Origin: a bacterium
Lineage (GTDB): Bacteria > Zhuqueibacterota > Zhuqueibacteria > Thermofontimicrobiales > Thermofontimicrobiaceae
DNA length: 12,557 nt
NCBI GenBank assembly: GCA_025453735.1
Contig: JALOPY010000126.1
Span: 1-12,557 of the forward strand
Direction: 5' to 3'
The notes beneath the pieces were generated by a model. It was not told the origin of the DNA and searched no databases. It saw only the letters and a list, made by a program, of their open reading frames with translations. Positions within the stretch are counted from its first letter, which is position 1, and the number at the start of each line of letters is the position of its first letter. The translations under genes and the position numbers were made by a program. Of the stretch, positions 6,012-12,557 are shown piece by piece.

Positions 6012-7688
6012 CTCGAAATGAAATGGCTTTATAATGCCGGTAATTTTTTTTCGCTTGATTTTATTGAGAAAGTCTGCCACTAAAGTGGGTGTAATCTGGT
6101 AGTCGATCCAATCATATAAAAAAACTTCCTGCTTCTGGTTTTTCAGCGAAAGTCCTCGTAATTTCTGATGCTGCCATAATTGCCCGATCAATAAAATTCC
6201 GATCTCGTCCTGACTCAGCTTTTGGTTAAATTTTAAATCATTGGATTTAATCGAAACTGAATCAATGAAACGCGCTAATTGTTGATCGCTGGTCAAATGC
6301 TCATCGATTCGTTTTTTTAAAAAATTGATGGCACGCACGATGCGAAACAGGGTCACTAAATCCTGACGGGAAAAGTTTTCAGTCTCCACAGGAAAAGCAG
6401 ACGAGCGATAGCGGGAAAAATCTGTGCCAGTTATCAATCCTTGTTTGATGCATTGGGTGAATACTTCGGAGCCGGGTGGAGGATAAAAGACGCTGGGTCC
6501 AATCAGCACTGGCAATTCTGCCAAAAACAAAATATCATCGAGCATCTGATCCAGCGTGTCTTCTGGCAAGCCGAGAATCAAATATGCGACAACTTTCAAG
6601 CCAGATTTCTTTGCCCAGGCAACTGTTGTTGAAAATTTCTCGCGGGACTGATTGCGATTCAGGTCCTCCTGAATTTTCGGACTGCCGCTGACCAGCGGAA
6701 TATTCAGCCATTCAAAACCAGCGGCTTTCAGTAGTTGTATTAATTCTTCATCGAGCGTGTCCGCAAGCAAGCCATTCATTGCAGATAGCGTCACATGGTA
6801 GTTTCCGAAATGGCGAATTATTTCTTGCAGCAATCCTTTAGCGTGGTTTTTATTGATGGTAAAGTTGTCGTCTTCAAAATCAAAGTGGCGCACGCCATGC
6901 TCGATTCCAGTCCGCATTTCTGTTATAACTGAATCGATCGACCGGAAGCGTATCTTTTTCCCCATCACTTTGCTGATCGAACAGAAGCTACAGCTCTTCG
7001 GGCAGCCGCGCGAACTAATGAGCATGCCGATAGCTTTCTCGATTTTGAGAATAGGAAGCTGGTTGATATTTTCAATAAATTTTTCCAGGGGATTCACTAA
7101 AATTTCATTCCCATTGCGATAAGCAATGCCATCCAATTGTTTTAGGGCTTCGAGATCGCCCTGAGAAAGAATAGCAATGAGCTTCAGGAATCGCTCCTCC
7201 CCCTCTCCCATGATTACATAATCGAAAAACTCATGTTGCAGCACAATTTCAGGAACCGCCGTGGCGTGGTGTCCCCCTGCCACGATCGGGACGTTGGAAA
7301 AAATGGATTTGCAAATTTTTGCTATTTCAATTGCCATGTCAAAATAAGGCGTAAAGGTTGCGGAGACTCCAATGAGATCAGGTTGAAATTGTTCGATCTG
7401 CTTTGCGATTTCTGGAAAACTCAGTCCAAAATGCCGATAATGCGTGAATAATTTAAAAGGACTGAGATCACTGGTTGGATAATATTTCTTTAAATAATTT
7501 AATTGTTTCGGAACAGGGATTGTAAACTTTTTGGTTGAAGCCAGTCCGTCTAATAAGAAAACAGTATAACCTGCTTTTTCCAGTACGGCTTGAATGTATT
7601 TTAATCCGAGAGGCTGCTGTCGGATTTCAGTCTGGTAGAAATCCTGGATTGGCGGATTGATCAACAGAATTTTTTGAATATTCGTCAT
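6000..7688 (-). CDS. Radical SAM enzyme with N-terminal cobalamin-binding-type domain
   Basis: From ATG at 7688 the protein is 562 residues. Residues 1 to ~190 form a B12-binding-like Rossmann domain (ILLINPPIQDFY, PLGLKYIQAVLEKAGY, DLIGVSATFTPYFDMAIEIA, VPIVAGGHHATAVPE, MGEGE). The classical Asp-x-His-x-x-Gly cobalamin motif is not visible, as is common in this class. The radical SAM core follows, with the CxxxCxxC cluster motif at C229, C233 and C236 (RGCPKSCSFC), then FDFEDDNF and a typical LILGLPEDT. Members include methylases (HpnJ/BchE/P-methylase types) acting on lipids, pigments or natural products; the substrate here cannot be told. The frame extends upstream to a TTG at 7760, but the ATG at 7688, directly before ILLINPP, fits the family better, though no good ribosome site precedes it. 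It lies downstream of usp on the same strand. Confidence 0.88.
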   Translation of the reverse strand: MTNIQKILLINPPIQDFYQTEIRQQPLGLKYIQAVLEKAGYTVFLLDGLASTKKFTIPVPKQLNYLKKYYPTSDLSPFKLFTHYRHFGLSFPEIAKQIEQFQPDLIGVSATFTPYFDMAIEIAKICKSIFSNVPIVAGGHHATAVPEIVLQHEFFDYVIMGEGEERFLKLIAILSQGDLEALKQLDGIAYRNGNEILVNPLEKFIENINQLPILKIEKAIGMLISSRGCPKSCSFCSISKVMGKKIRFRSIDSVITEMRTGIEHGVRHFDFEDDNFTINKNHAKGLLQEIIRHFGNYHVTLSAMNGLLADTLDEELIQLLKAAGFEWLNIPLVSGSPKIQEDLNRNQSREKFSTTVAWAKKSGLKVVAYLILGLPEDTLDQMLDDILFLAELPVLIGPSVFYPPPGSEVFTQCIKQGLITGTDFSRYRSSAFPVETENFSRQDLVTLFRIVRAINFLKKRIDEHLTSDQQLARFIDSVSIKSNDLKFNQKLSQDEIGILLIGQLWQHQKLRGLSLKNQKQEVFLYDWIDYQITPTLVADFLNKIKRKKITGIIKPFHFELSD

Positions 7689-7742
7689 GGAGTTGCAATA
7701 TAATATTTTGGTGGCTTTATAGCCAATGTCTATTAAGCACAA

Positions 7743-7773
7743 CTGATTCCATCGCTCCAAGCGATGGAATCAG
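7743..7773 (-). terminator. Perfect 14-bp hairpin between usp and the radical SAM gene
   Basis: Bases 7743-7756 and 7760-7773 are exact reverse complements around a 3-base loop (CCA on the plus strand, TGG in the transcript). It is 35 bases after the usp stop and 54 bases before the radical SAM ATG. In the transcript it is followed by TTGTGCTTAATAG, not a real U-run, so it may be a partial terminator, an attenuator, an mRNA-stabilising hairpin or an inverted-repeat operator. The structure is certain; its role is inferred. Confidence 0.5.
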
Positions 7774-7808
7774 CACCTCAATCGCCTGTTAAACTCAAAA
7801 AAATACCC

Positions 7809-8726
7809 TTATTTAATGAAATTCCGTTCACTGAGTCTTACGACGAGTACGGGAATCTCTGCATGGCGAATTACTTTTTCGGCGTTGCTGCCGATCAGGA
7901 AATGCTGCAATCCCCGCAGCCCGTGAGTCGCGATAACCAGAAGATCGAAATTCCCCTTCTTGGAATACTCGACAATTTCGTGATATGCGGCTCCCTCAGC
8001 GAAAACATAGTTAGTTTTAATTTCGTCCCTACCCTGTTCGTTACGAAATTTCACCATTGCATCAGTCGCTCGTTTCTTCAAGTCCGCATCGATTTCAAAA
8101 ACAGAAGTTTTTCCCGCCACATAAAAAGCAGGATGCATCGGTTGCTCAAAGACATGTAGCAAAGTAATTTCAGATTGATAGATTTCTGCTAATTCCAGGG
8201 CATAGCGAAGCGCCAGTCTGGAGTGATCAGAAAAGTCAATTGGCGCCAATATCTTGTGATGGATCCCTAAATTCTTCGCGTCGCTGCGGAATGTCATTAC
8301 CGGGCATTTTGCCATCCTGATAACGCGTTCCGCAACGCTTCCCAATAACAAGTGGCTGAGCGCCGTTCGTCCATGAGTACCCATCGCGATTAAATCGATG
8401 TTATTCTCATCGGCATAGTTGATAATCTCTTCGGCTGCTGAAAAGGCTCGTGAGCTTGAGGTCACAATTTTCACAGCATCGCTGGCATGGTCATCCGCCA
8501 CATTTTTTAGCTTCTGATTGGAAATTTCTTCAATCAGCTCATAGCTGACGACATTGTCTGGCAGCCGATCGTTAGGTTTGTAGGAATCATCTTCATACAT
8601 TATAATAGCATGGAAAAGATGCAATTGCGCGTTGGTCTTCTTTGCGAGCTCGAGCGCATTTTTCAAAGCGATTTTTGAACATTTTGAAAAGTCGATCGGG
8701 CAAAGGATTCTGGATATATGAATCAT
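7809..8726 (-). CDS. Tandem universal stress protein (two UspA domains)
   Basis: A cytoplasmic protein of 305 residues made of two UspA domains (about 1-150 and 155-305), twice the single-domain length and typical of duplicated Usp proteins. Each domain opens with a hydrophobic strand and Pro-Ile-Asp-Phe-Ser (Asp12, Asp164). The nucleotide-binding signature G-x2-G-x9-G-S is complete in domain 1 (G116, G119, G129, S130). In domain 2 the first glycine is alanine (A266, G269, G279, S280), so domain 2 may bind ATP less well; that is inference. A strong ribosome site (TCCTCC on the plus strand at 8735-8740, i.e. GGAGGA) lies 8 bases before ATG. Usp proteins respond to starvation, redox or other stresses; no specific signal can be read here. 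A promoter candidate precedes it. Confidence 0.93.
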   Translation of the reverse strand: MIHISRILCPIDFSKCSKIALKNALELAKKTNAQLHLFHAIIMYEDDSYKPNDRLPDNVVSYELIEEISNQKLKNVADDHASDAVKIVTSSSRAFSAAEEIINYADENNIDLIAMGTHGRTALSHLLLGSVAERVIRMAKCPVMTFRSDAKNLGIHHKILAPIDFSDHSRLALRYALELAEIYQSEITLLHVFEQPMHPAFYVAGKTSVFEIDADLKKRATDAMVKFRNEQGRDEIKTNYVFAEGAAYHEIVEYSKKGNFDLLVIATHGLRGLQHFLIGSNAEKVIRHAEIPVLVVRLSERNFIK

Positions 8727-8775
8727 AATACTGCTCCTCCATTTTCACAGCAAAAATTCTAATTGAATGCGCTGT

Positions 8776-8804
8776 AATATAGCAGGCTAAAATGAAAAAA
8801 TCAA
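8776..8804 (-). promoter_or_regulatory. Sigma70-like promoter for usp
   Basis: On the minus strand, TTGATT (8804-8799) is separated by exactly 17 bases from TATATT (8781-8776). The expected start of transcription is near 8769, leaving a leader of about 43 bases with the strong ribosome site. It is found by consensus match only; FCB bacteria may use a different -10/-33 consensus. Confidence 0.45.
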
Positions 8805-8854
8805 GGATTTTCCAGGAGGGCGCTATTGCTCTTTGTCAGGTTAAACTGATTTGT

Positions 8855-8956
8855 GTCATTCCGAACGAATTCGCCAACTGGCGAAGGAGTGAGGAATCTG
8901 TATATTTTTAGAATAGTTGGTTTGATCAGCAGATTTTTCGCTTCGCTCGAAATGAC
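8855..8956. repeat. REP/MITE-like imperfect palindromic element
   Basis: The 102-base element begins GTCATTCCGAACGAA and ends TTCGCTCGAAATGAC; the reverse complement of the end is GTCATTTCGAGCGAA, matching the start at all but two positions. Inside the arms, AGGAATCT (8892-8899) pairs imperfectly with AGATTTTT (8931-8938). A second hairpin, TTCGCC-AACT-GGCGAA (8870-8885), lies in the left half. The GTCATTYCGA...GAGGAATCT pattern is familiar as a dispersed intergenic repeat in many environmental genomes. Copy number cannot be judged from one window. Confidence 0.6.
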
Positions 8957-9013
8957 TGGTATTTGCTGATGAATTCTGATAATCTGATTACGCAGAGCTA
9001 TAGGATATAAATA

Positions 9014-9050
9014 AAAAAGCCGACACCCTTAGGGGCGATGCCGGCTTTTT
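9014..9050. terminator. Bidirectional intrinsic terminator
   Basis: AAAAAGCCGACA (9014-9025) pairs with TGCCGGCTTTTT (9039-9050) with one A/C mismatch. An inner CCC/GGG stem closes a 3-base loop, with a GCGA bulge. With an A-run on one side and a T-run on the other it can work on both strands. Neither neighbour ends here: usp starts at 8726 going left and selA starts at 9422 going right, so it is an orphan terminator. Confidence 0.75.
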
Positions 9051-9224
9051 GAGGGATATGAGCAAGACTTTTATGCAATTTTCTTAACTTCATCCCGTTA
9101 TATATCAAATCATGTGCCAAAAACCAGACAATCATTTTAATCAGAGTAATCCATTATTTATTCGCTATTAACAAAGAATTTCACTGGGGGATCCAGGATT
9201 GCTGAATAACATTGTTGAAATTGC

Positions 9225-9280
9225 AATTACATTTTTGAAAGGAAAATTTTTATTGATATTTTCCAAAATATTATGTAATT
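9225..9280 (+). other. Nested AT-rich inverted repeats upstream of selA
   Basis: An outer 8-bp pair (AATTACAT at 9225-9232, ATGTAATT at 9273-9280) encloses an inner 7-bp pair (GGAAAAT at 9241-9247, ATTTTCC at 9258-9264). Both are perfect. It could be a protein-binding dyad or a fold of the nascent RNA. Because the stretch is mostly A and T, the outer pair may be accidental. Confidence 0.3.
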
Positions 9281-9281
9281 T
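9253..9281 (+). promoter_or_regulatory. Candidate sigma70-like promoter for selA-selB
   Basis: TTGATA (9253-9258), a 17-base spacer and TAATTT (9276-9281) match the sigma70 consensus. Transcription from it would leave a leader of about 130 bases before selA. The region is very AT-rich, so a chance match is plausible. The element overlaps the nested hairpin at 9225-9280. Confidence 0.35.
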
Positions 9282-9421
9282 CAGAAAATTATAAAACGAT
9301 CCATAATTAGACCGCACAAAATCTCAATGCTGAATTCAGTGCCGATTCGTAAAATTGATTTCTCAAGGTAATTATGGTTCCAAAGAGCTGTTAAAAAAAC
9401 GAAACTGAAAGGACATTTCAG

Positions 9422-10861
9422 TTGCAAGAAAAATCAAAGGCAACGCTAAAGAAAATCTTTTCCCAATTACCCCAGGTTGACAAACTGCTGCAACATTCCG
9501 AGATGCTGGAATTATCAAGGCAATATCCTCGCGAGTTGATTGTCGATCAAATTCGGATTCAGCTCGATAAGATTCGCACCCAAATCAGCCAGGCAGGCGA
9601 AGAGCAGCTTTCAACTGATGCACTCAACCATGACCAGGTAGTTAAGCAGATTTGTCGGGAAATCGAATCAGCTTTAAGACCGAAAGTCAGGCGAGTGATC
9701 AATGCCACTGGCATCGTGCTTCACACGGGATTAGGGCGCGCTCCCTTATCGAGACAGGCGCAGCAGGCGCTGATTGAAGTTAGCGAAGGGTTTTCATCGG
9801 TAGAAATCGAGCTGGATTCGGGCAAGCGCGGGGACCGGCACAAGCTGGTGGAAGACCTGTTGATCAAACTGACTGGTGCTGAAGCGGCTGCTGTTGTCAA
9901 TAACAATGCCGCCGCGACGCTGTTGACGCTGAACACCATGGCTTTTGAAAAGGGTGCCATTGTTTCGCGCGGCGAGTTGGTCACGATTGGCGGCTCATAT
10001 CGCATTCCCGATGTGATGAAAAAAAGCGGAGCGCGCATGATCGAAGTCGGCACCACCAACCAAACCGGTCTATGGGAATACGAGGAAGCCATCACTGATG
10101 CAACAGGATTGCTATTGAAAGTTCACACCAGCAACTATAAGATTATCGGTTTCGTCGCCGAGGCATCGCTGGAAGATCTTGTCGCATTGGGGCGAAAACA
10201 TAATGTTCCGGTGATGCACGATTTGGGCAGTGGGATGTTATTCGATCTCAGTCGATTTGGATTGCCCAAAGAACCAGTAGTGAGCGAAAGCATCAGAATC
10301 GGCGCAGATGTGGTGACATTTAGTGGCGATAAATTATTGGGTGGACCCCAGGCGGGAATTATCGTGGGCAAAAAGAAGTATATTGATCAGATCAAGAAGA
10401 ACCAATTAGCTCGAGCATTACGATGCGGCAAACTGACGTTCGCTGCGCTGGAAGCCACATTGCGATTATTTTTGGATAAAGAAAAATTGTTCGGGCATCA
10501 TCCCGTTTTGAAATTCATGCTGCGAGATGAAGCCGAATTGCACCGGCAAGCAATTGATTTGCAAAGCAAGCTGAGCAGCATTATTGGCGATAGGGGAGAG
10601 GTCGCTTTTGAAAAAGGTCTGTCCGAAGTTGGTGGCGGCTCCCTGGCAACAGAGTCGTTACCCACCTGGTTAGTGTTATTTATGTTGAGTCAATGCACGC
10701 CAGAAGGTCTGGCAAGAAAATTACGATTGAGCGAGCCCCCGATTGTGGCTCGAATATTGAATAATAAAATCGCATTTGATATGCGGACTATCAGAGAAGA
10801 TGAAGTAGATTTCATCATTCACGCGGTCTCAAAAATTGCAAATGAAGGATGCTCAACATGA
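9422..10861 (+). CDS. selA: L-seryl-tRNA(Sec) selenium transferase SelA
   Basis: SelA is a PLP enzyme that converts Ser-tRNA(Sec) to Sec-tRNA(Sec) using selenophosphate, in the cytoplasm, as a large ring-shaped oligomer. The 479 residues are close to the usual ~460. Residues 1-90 form the helical N-terminal tRNA-binding part. The catalytic fold starts at the conserved VINATGIVLHTGLGRAPLS (92-110) and includes SGKRGDRH, NNNAAATLL and HTSNYKIIGF. The PLP lysine is K304 in SGDKLLGGPQAG. The start is TTG at 9422, chosen for the AAAGGA at 9408-9413, 8 bases upstream, and because the N-terminus then has family length. The stop TGA (10859-10861) overlaps the selB start as ATGA, so the two genes are translationally coupled. 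Nothing essential is missing. Confidence 0.97.
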   Translation: MQEKSKATLKKIFSQLPQVDKLLQHSEMLELSRQYPRELIVDQIRIQLDKIRTQISQAGEEQLSTDALNHDQVVKQICREIESALRPKVRRVINATGIVLHTGLGRAPLSRQAQQALIEVSEGFSSVEIELDSGKRGDRHKLVEDLLIKLTGAEAAAVVNNNAAATLLTLNTMAFEKGAIVSRGELVTIGGSYRIPDVMKKSGARMIEVGTTNQTGLWEYEEAITDATGLLLKVHTSNYKIIGFVAEASLEDLVALGRKHNVPVMHDLGSGMLFDLSRFGLPKEPVVSESIRIGADVVTFSGDKLLGGPQAGIIVGKKKYIDQIKKNQLARALRCGKLTFAALEATLRLFLDKEKLFGHHPVLKFMLRDEAELHRQAIDLQSKLSSIIGDRGEVAFEKGLSEVGGGSLATESLPTWLVLFMLSQCTPEGLARKLRLSEPPIVARILNNKIAFDMRTIREDEVDFIIHAVSKIANEGCST

Positions 10862-11754
10862 CAATCATGAAGCGACATTATGTCGTCGGCACCGCGGGAC
10901 ATATCGATCATGGCAAGACATCGCTGGTCAAACAACTGACCGGAAAAAATACCGACTGGCTCCAGGAGGAAATTGCACGCGGCATGACCATCGATCTCGG
11001 CTTCGCATTTTTGGGAGATAATATCACCATAATCGATGTGCCCGGTCATGAGCGATTCGTGCGAAATATGGTCGCTGGTGTCAGCACTATCGATCTCGTG
11101 CTATTTGTTATTGCTGCCGATGACGGCGTGATGCCTCAGACCCGTGAGCATCTGGATATTCTTAAATTGCTCCAGATCAAGCAAGGCATTATCGTCATTT
11201 CAAAAATCGATCTTGTTGAAGACGATTGGGTCGAGTTGGTCATTGAAGATGTTAAAGAGGTGGTCAGGGGAACATTTCTTGAAAAAGCTCCGATTGTACC
11301 AATTTCGAATGAAAGTGGGTCAGGAATCGATGAGTTAAAAAAATGTATTTTTGATCAACTCGCTCATGCGGAAGAACGTCAGGACCGGGGCATATTTCGA
11401 CTCCCCATTGATCGGGTCTTTACGATGAAAGGTTTTGGAACCGTGGTTGCTGGTACTGTTCTTTCTGGCTCATTGACCCCAGATCAAAATGTTGAGCTTT
11501 TGCCGCAGCGTCAAAAACTCCGGGTTCGAGGCTTACAAATTCATGAGCAGAACGAGAAAATAGTCAAAATTGGAGATCGGGCTGCGATCAATCTGGCTGG
11601 GATCGAAAAAGACGCAATCAGTCGCGGAGATGTTCTGGCGGCGCCGGATAGTTTTCGACCCACTCGATTTTTCGATGGGAAATTTTATTTGCTGGAAAAC
11701 GCTCCGAAGAATTTGAAATACAACCAGAATTCGATTGAACATCGGAACCAGTGA
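10858..11754 (+). CDS. selB: Selenocysteine-specific elongation factor SelB, N-terminal part (frameshifted)
   Basis: SelB is a GTPase that carries Sec-tRNA(Sec) to the ribosome at UGA codons followed by a SECIS hairpin. The GTPase motifs are intact: P-loop GHIDHGKT (14-21), switch-I Thr44 in RGMTIDLGF, DVPGHE (60-65), SKID (115-118). Domain II begins at about residue 175 (IFRLPIDRVFTMKGFGTVVAGTV). Start: ATG at 10858, with GAAGGA at 10844-10849 placed 8 bases before it and an ATGA overlap with selA; earlier (10849) and later (10867) ATGs are in frame but fit less well. The frame fails after Leu-Lys-Tyr-Asn (to 11724); the residues up to TGA 11752-11754 are not SelB-like. The true continuation is in the next frame from 11726 (next entry). 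Confidence 0.93.
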   Translation: MTIMKRHYVVGTAGHIDHGKTSLVKQLTGKNTDWLQEEIARGMTIDLGFAFLGDNITIIDVPGHERFVRNMVAGVSTIDLVLFVIAADDGVMPQTREHLDILKLLQIKQGIIVISKIDLVEDDWVELVIEDVKEVVRGTFLEKAPIVPISNESGSGIDELKKCIFDQLAHAEERQDRGIFRLPIDRVFTMKGFGTVVAGTVLSGSLTPDQNVELLPQRQKLRVRGLQIHEQNEKIVKIGDRAAINLAGIEKDAISRGDVLAAPDSFRPTRFFDGKFYLLENAPKNLKYNQNSIEHRNQ

Positions 11755-12557
11755 AGTGATCGGTAGAGTGAGCATTCTTGATAAAGAAGAGATCAAGCCG
11801 GGTGAATCAGCTTTCATTCAATTCCGCCTGGAAACTCCGGTGGTGCCCGATATCGGTGATCGCTATGTTGTGCGCGCCTATTCCCCGGTGTACACCATTG
11901 GCGGCGGTGTGGTGCTGGATGTCAATCCGCGACGCCACAAAAGATTTTCTGAAGAGGTCGTAAAAAAGATTGTCACGTTAGAAAGCGGTGATCCGGAAAA
12001 GATCATTGAGCAGTTGCTGCGAAATCAAAAATTTCAAGGCATCACCTTCAACCAGATTGCCCAGCAAGCTTCGCTGGCATTGGATAACGTCGAGCAAGTC
12101 GTGAGCCGATTAATCGAGCGAAAACTCTGTTTCAAATACTCTGAAAAAGGGCAGGATTATTTTCTTCATCAAAATTACTATTCTCAATTGAAGGAGACAA
12201 TCGAACAATCATTGGATATCTTTCATCAGAAAAATCCCACACGCCTCGGCATTTCCAAAACCGACCTCAAAGTAATGATCAATCTGCCAGTTGAAGCTTT
12301 GCTGTTTAACAAAATTTTGGATGAATTGGTCCTCGAAAATAAAATTACAATATCAGATAATCGCGTCGCACGGGCAACCCACCAGCTTCAACTAACGGAT
12401 CGTCAGCAGAAATTAATGGATCGAATTGGCAAAATTTATTTTGATGCTGGATTTTCGACGCCAGATATTTTTAATATGGCTGAACGAATTGGCGTCAGCG
12501 TAAAAGATGTGGAAGCCATCATCCAAATTCTGTTTGAAACCAATGTACTTGTGAAAG
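11726..12557 (+). CDS. selB: SelB C-terminal part in a shifted frame, running off the window
   Basis: From AGA 11726 the next frame is open, without a stop, to the window end (277 codons). It starts with Arg-Ile-Arg-Leu-Asn-Ile-Gly-Thr-Ser-Glu, the conserved domain III strand that should follow Leu-Lys-Tyr-Asn. It continues through DIGDRYVVRAYSP and IGGGVVLDVNP, the usual end of domain III. After that come winged-helix domains (ITFNQIAQQASLALDNVEQVVSRL and further helices) that in SelB bind the SECIS RNA. Joined to the N-terminal part it gives about 566 residues; bacterial SelB is roughly 610-640, so about one winged helix lies beyond the window. There is no independent start or ribosome site, so it is the second half of one gene with one extra base, or two missing, near 11725. 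Confidence 0.9.

Larger units (their letters stand above)
8727..9421. other. Gene-free divergent region between usp and selA
   Basis: This stretch of 695 bases has no supported coding sequence on either strand; the longest ATG frames I followed end after about ten codons. It holds the usp promoter, a REP/MITE-like palindromic element, a bidirectional terminator, and the AT-rich selA leader with a nested hairpin. I looked for a tRNA (in particular selC) and saw no T-loop or acceptor pairing. The part from 9051 to 9220 shows nothing recognisable. Confidence 0.6.

Noticed and set aside
7689..7760. TTG at 7760 as the start of the radical SAM gene.
   Set aside because: The extra 24 residues precede the family's usual opening (ILLINPP), and they would have to be translated through the 14-bp hairpin.
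7764..8159. 131-codon plus-strand frame opposite usp.
   Set aside because: It lies inside the well-supported antisense usp gene, and its product has no recognisable features; it is a shadow frame.
8741..9421. selC (tRNA-Sec) gene near selA.
   Set aside because: No long acceptor stem, no T-loop sequence and no CCA end could be found by eye in this gap.
11716..11730. Programmed ribosomal frameshifting in selB.
   Set aside because: There is no slippery heptamer or stop-codon-stimulated shift site at the break, and SelB is not known to use frameshifting; an indel is simpler.

Overview
The window most resembles a bacterium of the FCB superphylum, and within it a Calditrichota/KSB1-type lineage. 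The signs are a C-terminal type IX (Por) secretion sorting domain, a PorV/PorQ-family outer-membrane protein, a GWxTD-domain protein and a second sorting-domain tail that survives as a fragment. This placement is inferred from gene families only; there is no rRNA or other phylogenetic marker. Base composition is moderate, with AT-rich intergenic DNA.

Layout. (1) 1-3241, plus strand: the 3' part of a large secreted protein ending in a sorting domain, then a PorV/PorQ-family beta-barrel gene and a strong hairpin. Together they look like a cargo plus outer-membrane shuttle pair. (2) 3242-3468: two adjacent 7-bp tandem repeat arrays. (3) 3469-6011, plus strand: a GWxTD-domain exported protein whose conserved C-terminus is out of frame by one base, a 255-residue exported protein of unknown function, and an orphan piece of a sorting domain. 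(4) 6000-8726, minus strand: a tandem-domain universal stress protein with a good sigma70-like promoter, followed by a cobalamin-binding-type radical SAM enzyme; a 14-bp perfect hairpin separates them. (5) 8727-9421: a gene-free divergent region holding a REP/MITE-like palindromic element, a free-standing bidirectional terminator and the selA promoter/leader. (6) 9422-12557, plus strand: selA and selB, translationally coupled by an ATGA overlap. selB is split by a frameshift at about 11725 and runs off the window.

SelA converts Ser-tRNA(Sec) to Sec-tRNA(Sec), and SelB delivers it to UGA codons at SECIS elements, so the organism probably makes, or recently made, selenoproteins. No selC tRNA and no selenoprotein was recognised here.

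Two conserved genes (GWxTD and selB) each carry a single-base frame break with clear homologous coding on both sides. Sequencing or assembly indels are the simplest explanation, but real pseudogenisation cannot be excluded from the sequence alone. I found no convincing evidence of a wholly new system. The best leads are the sorting-domain fossil, the structured divergent region between usp and selA, and the repeat elements.
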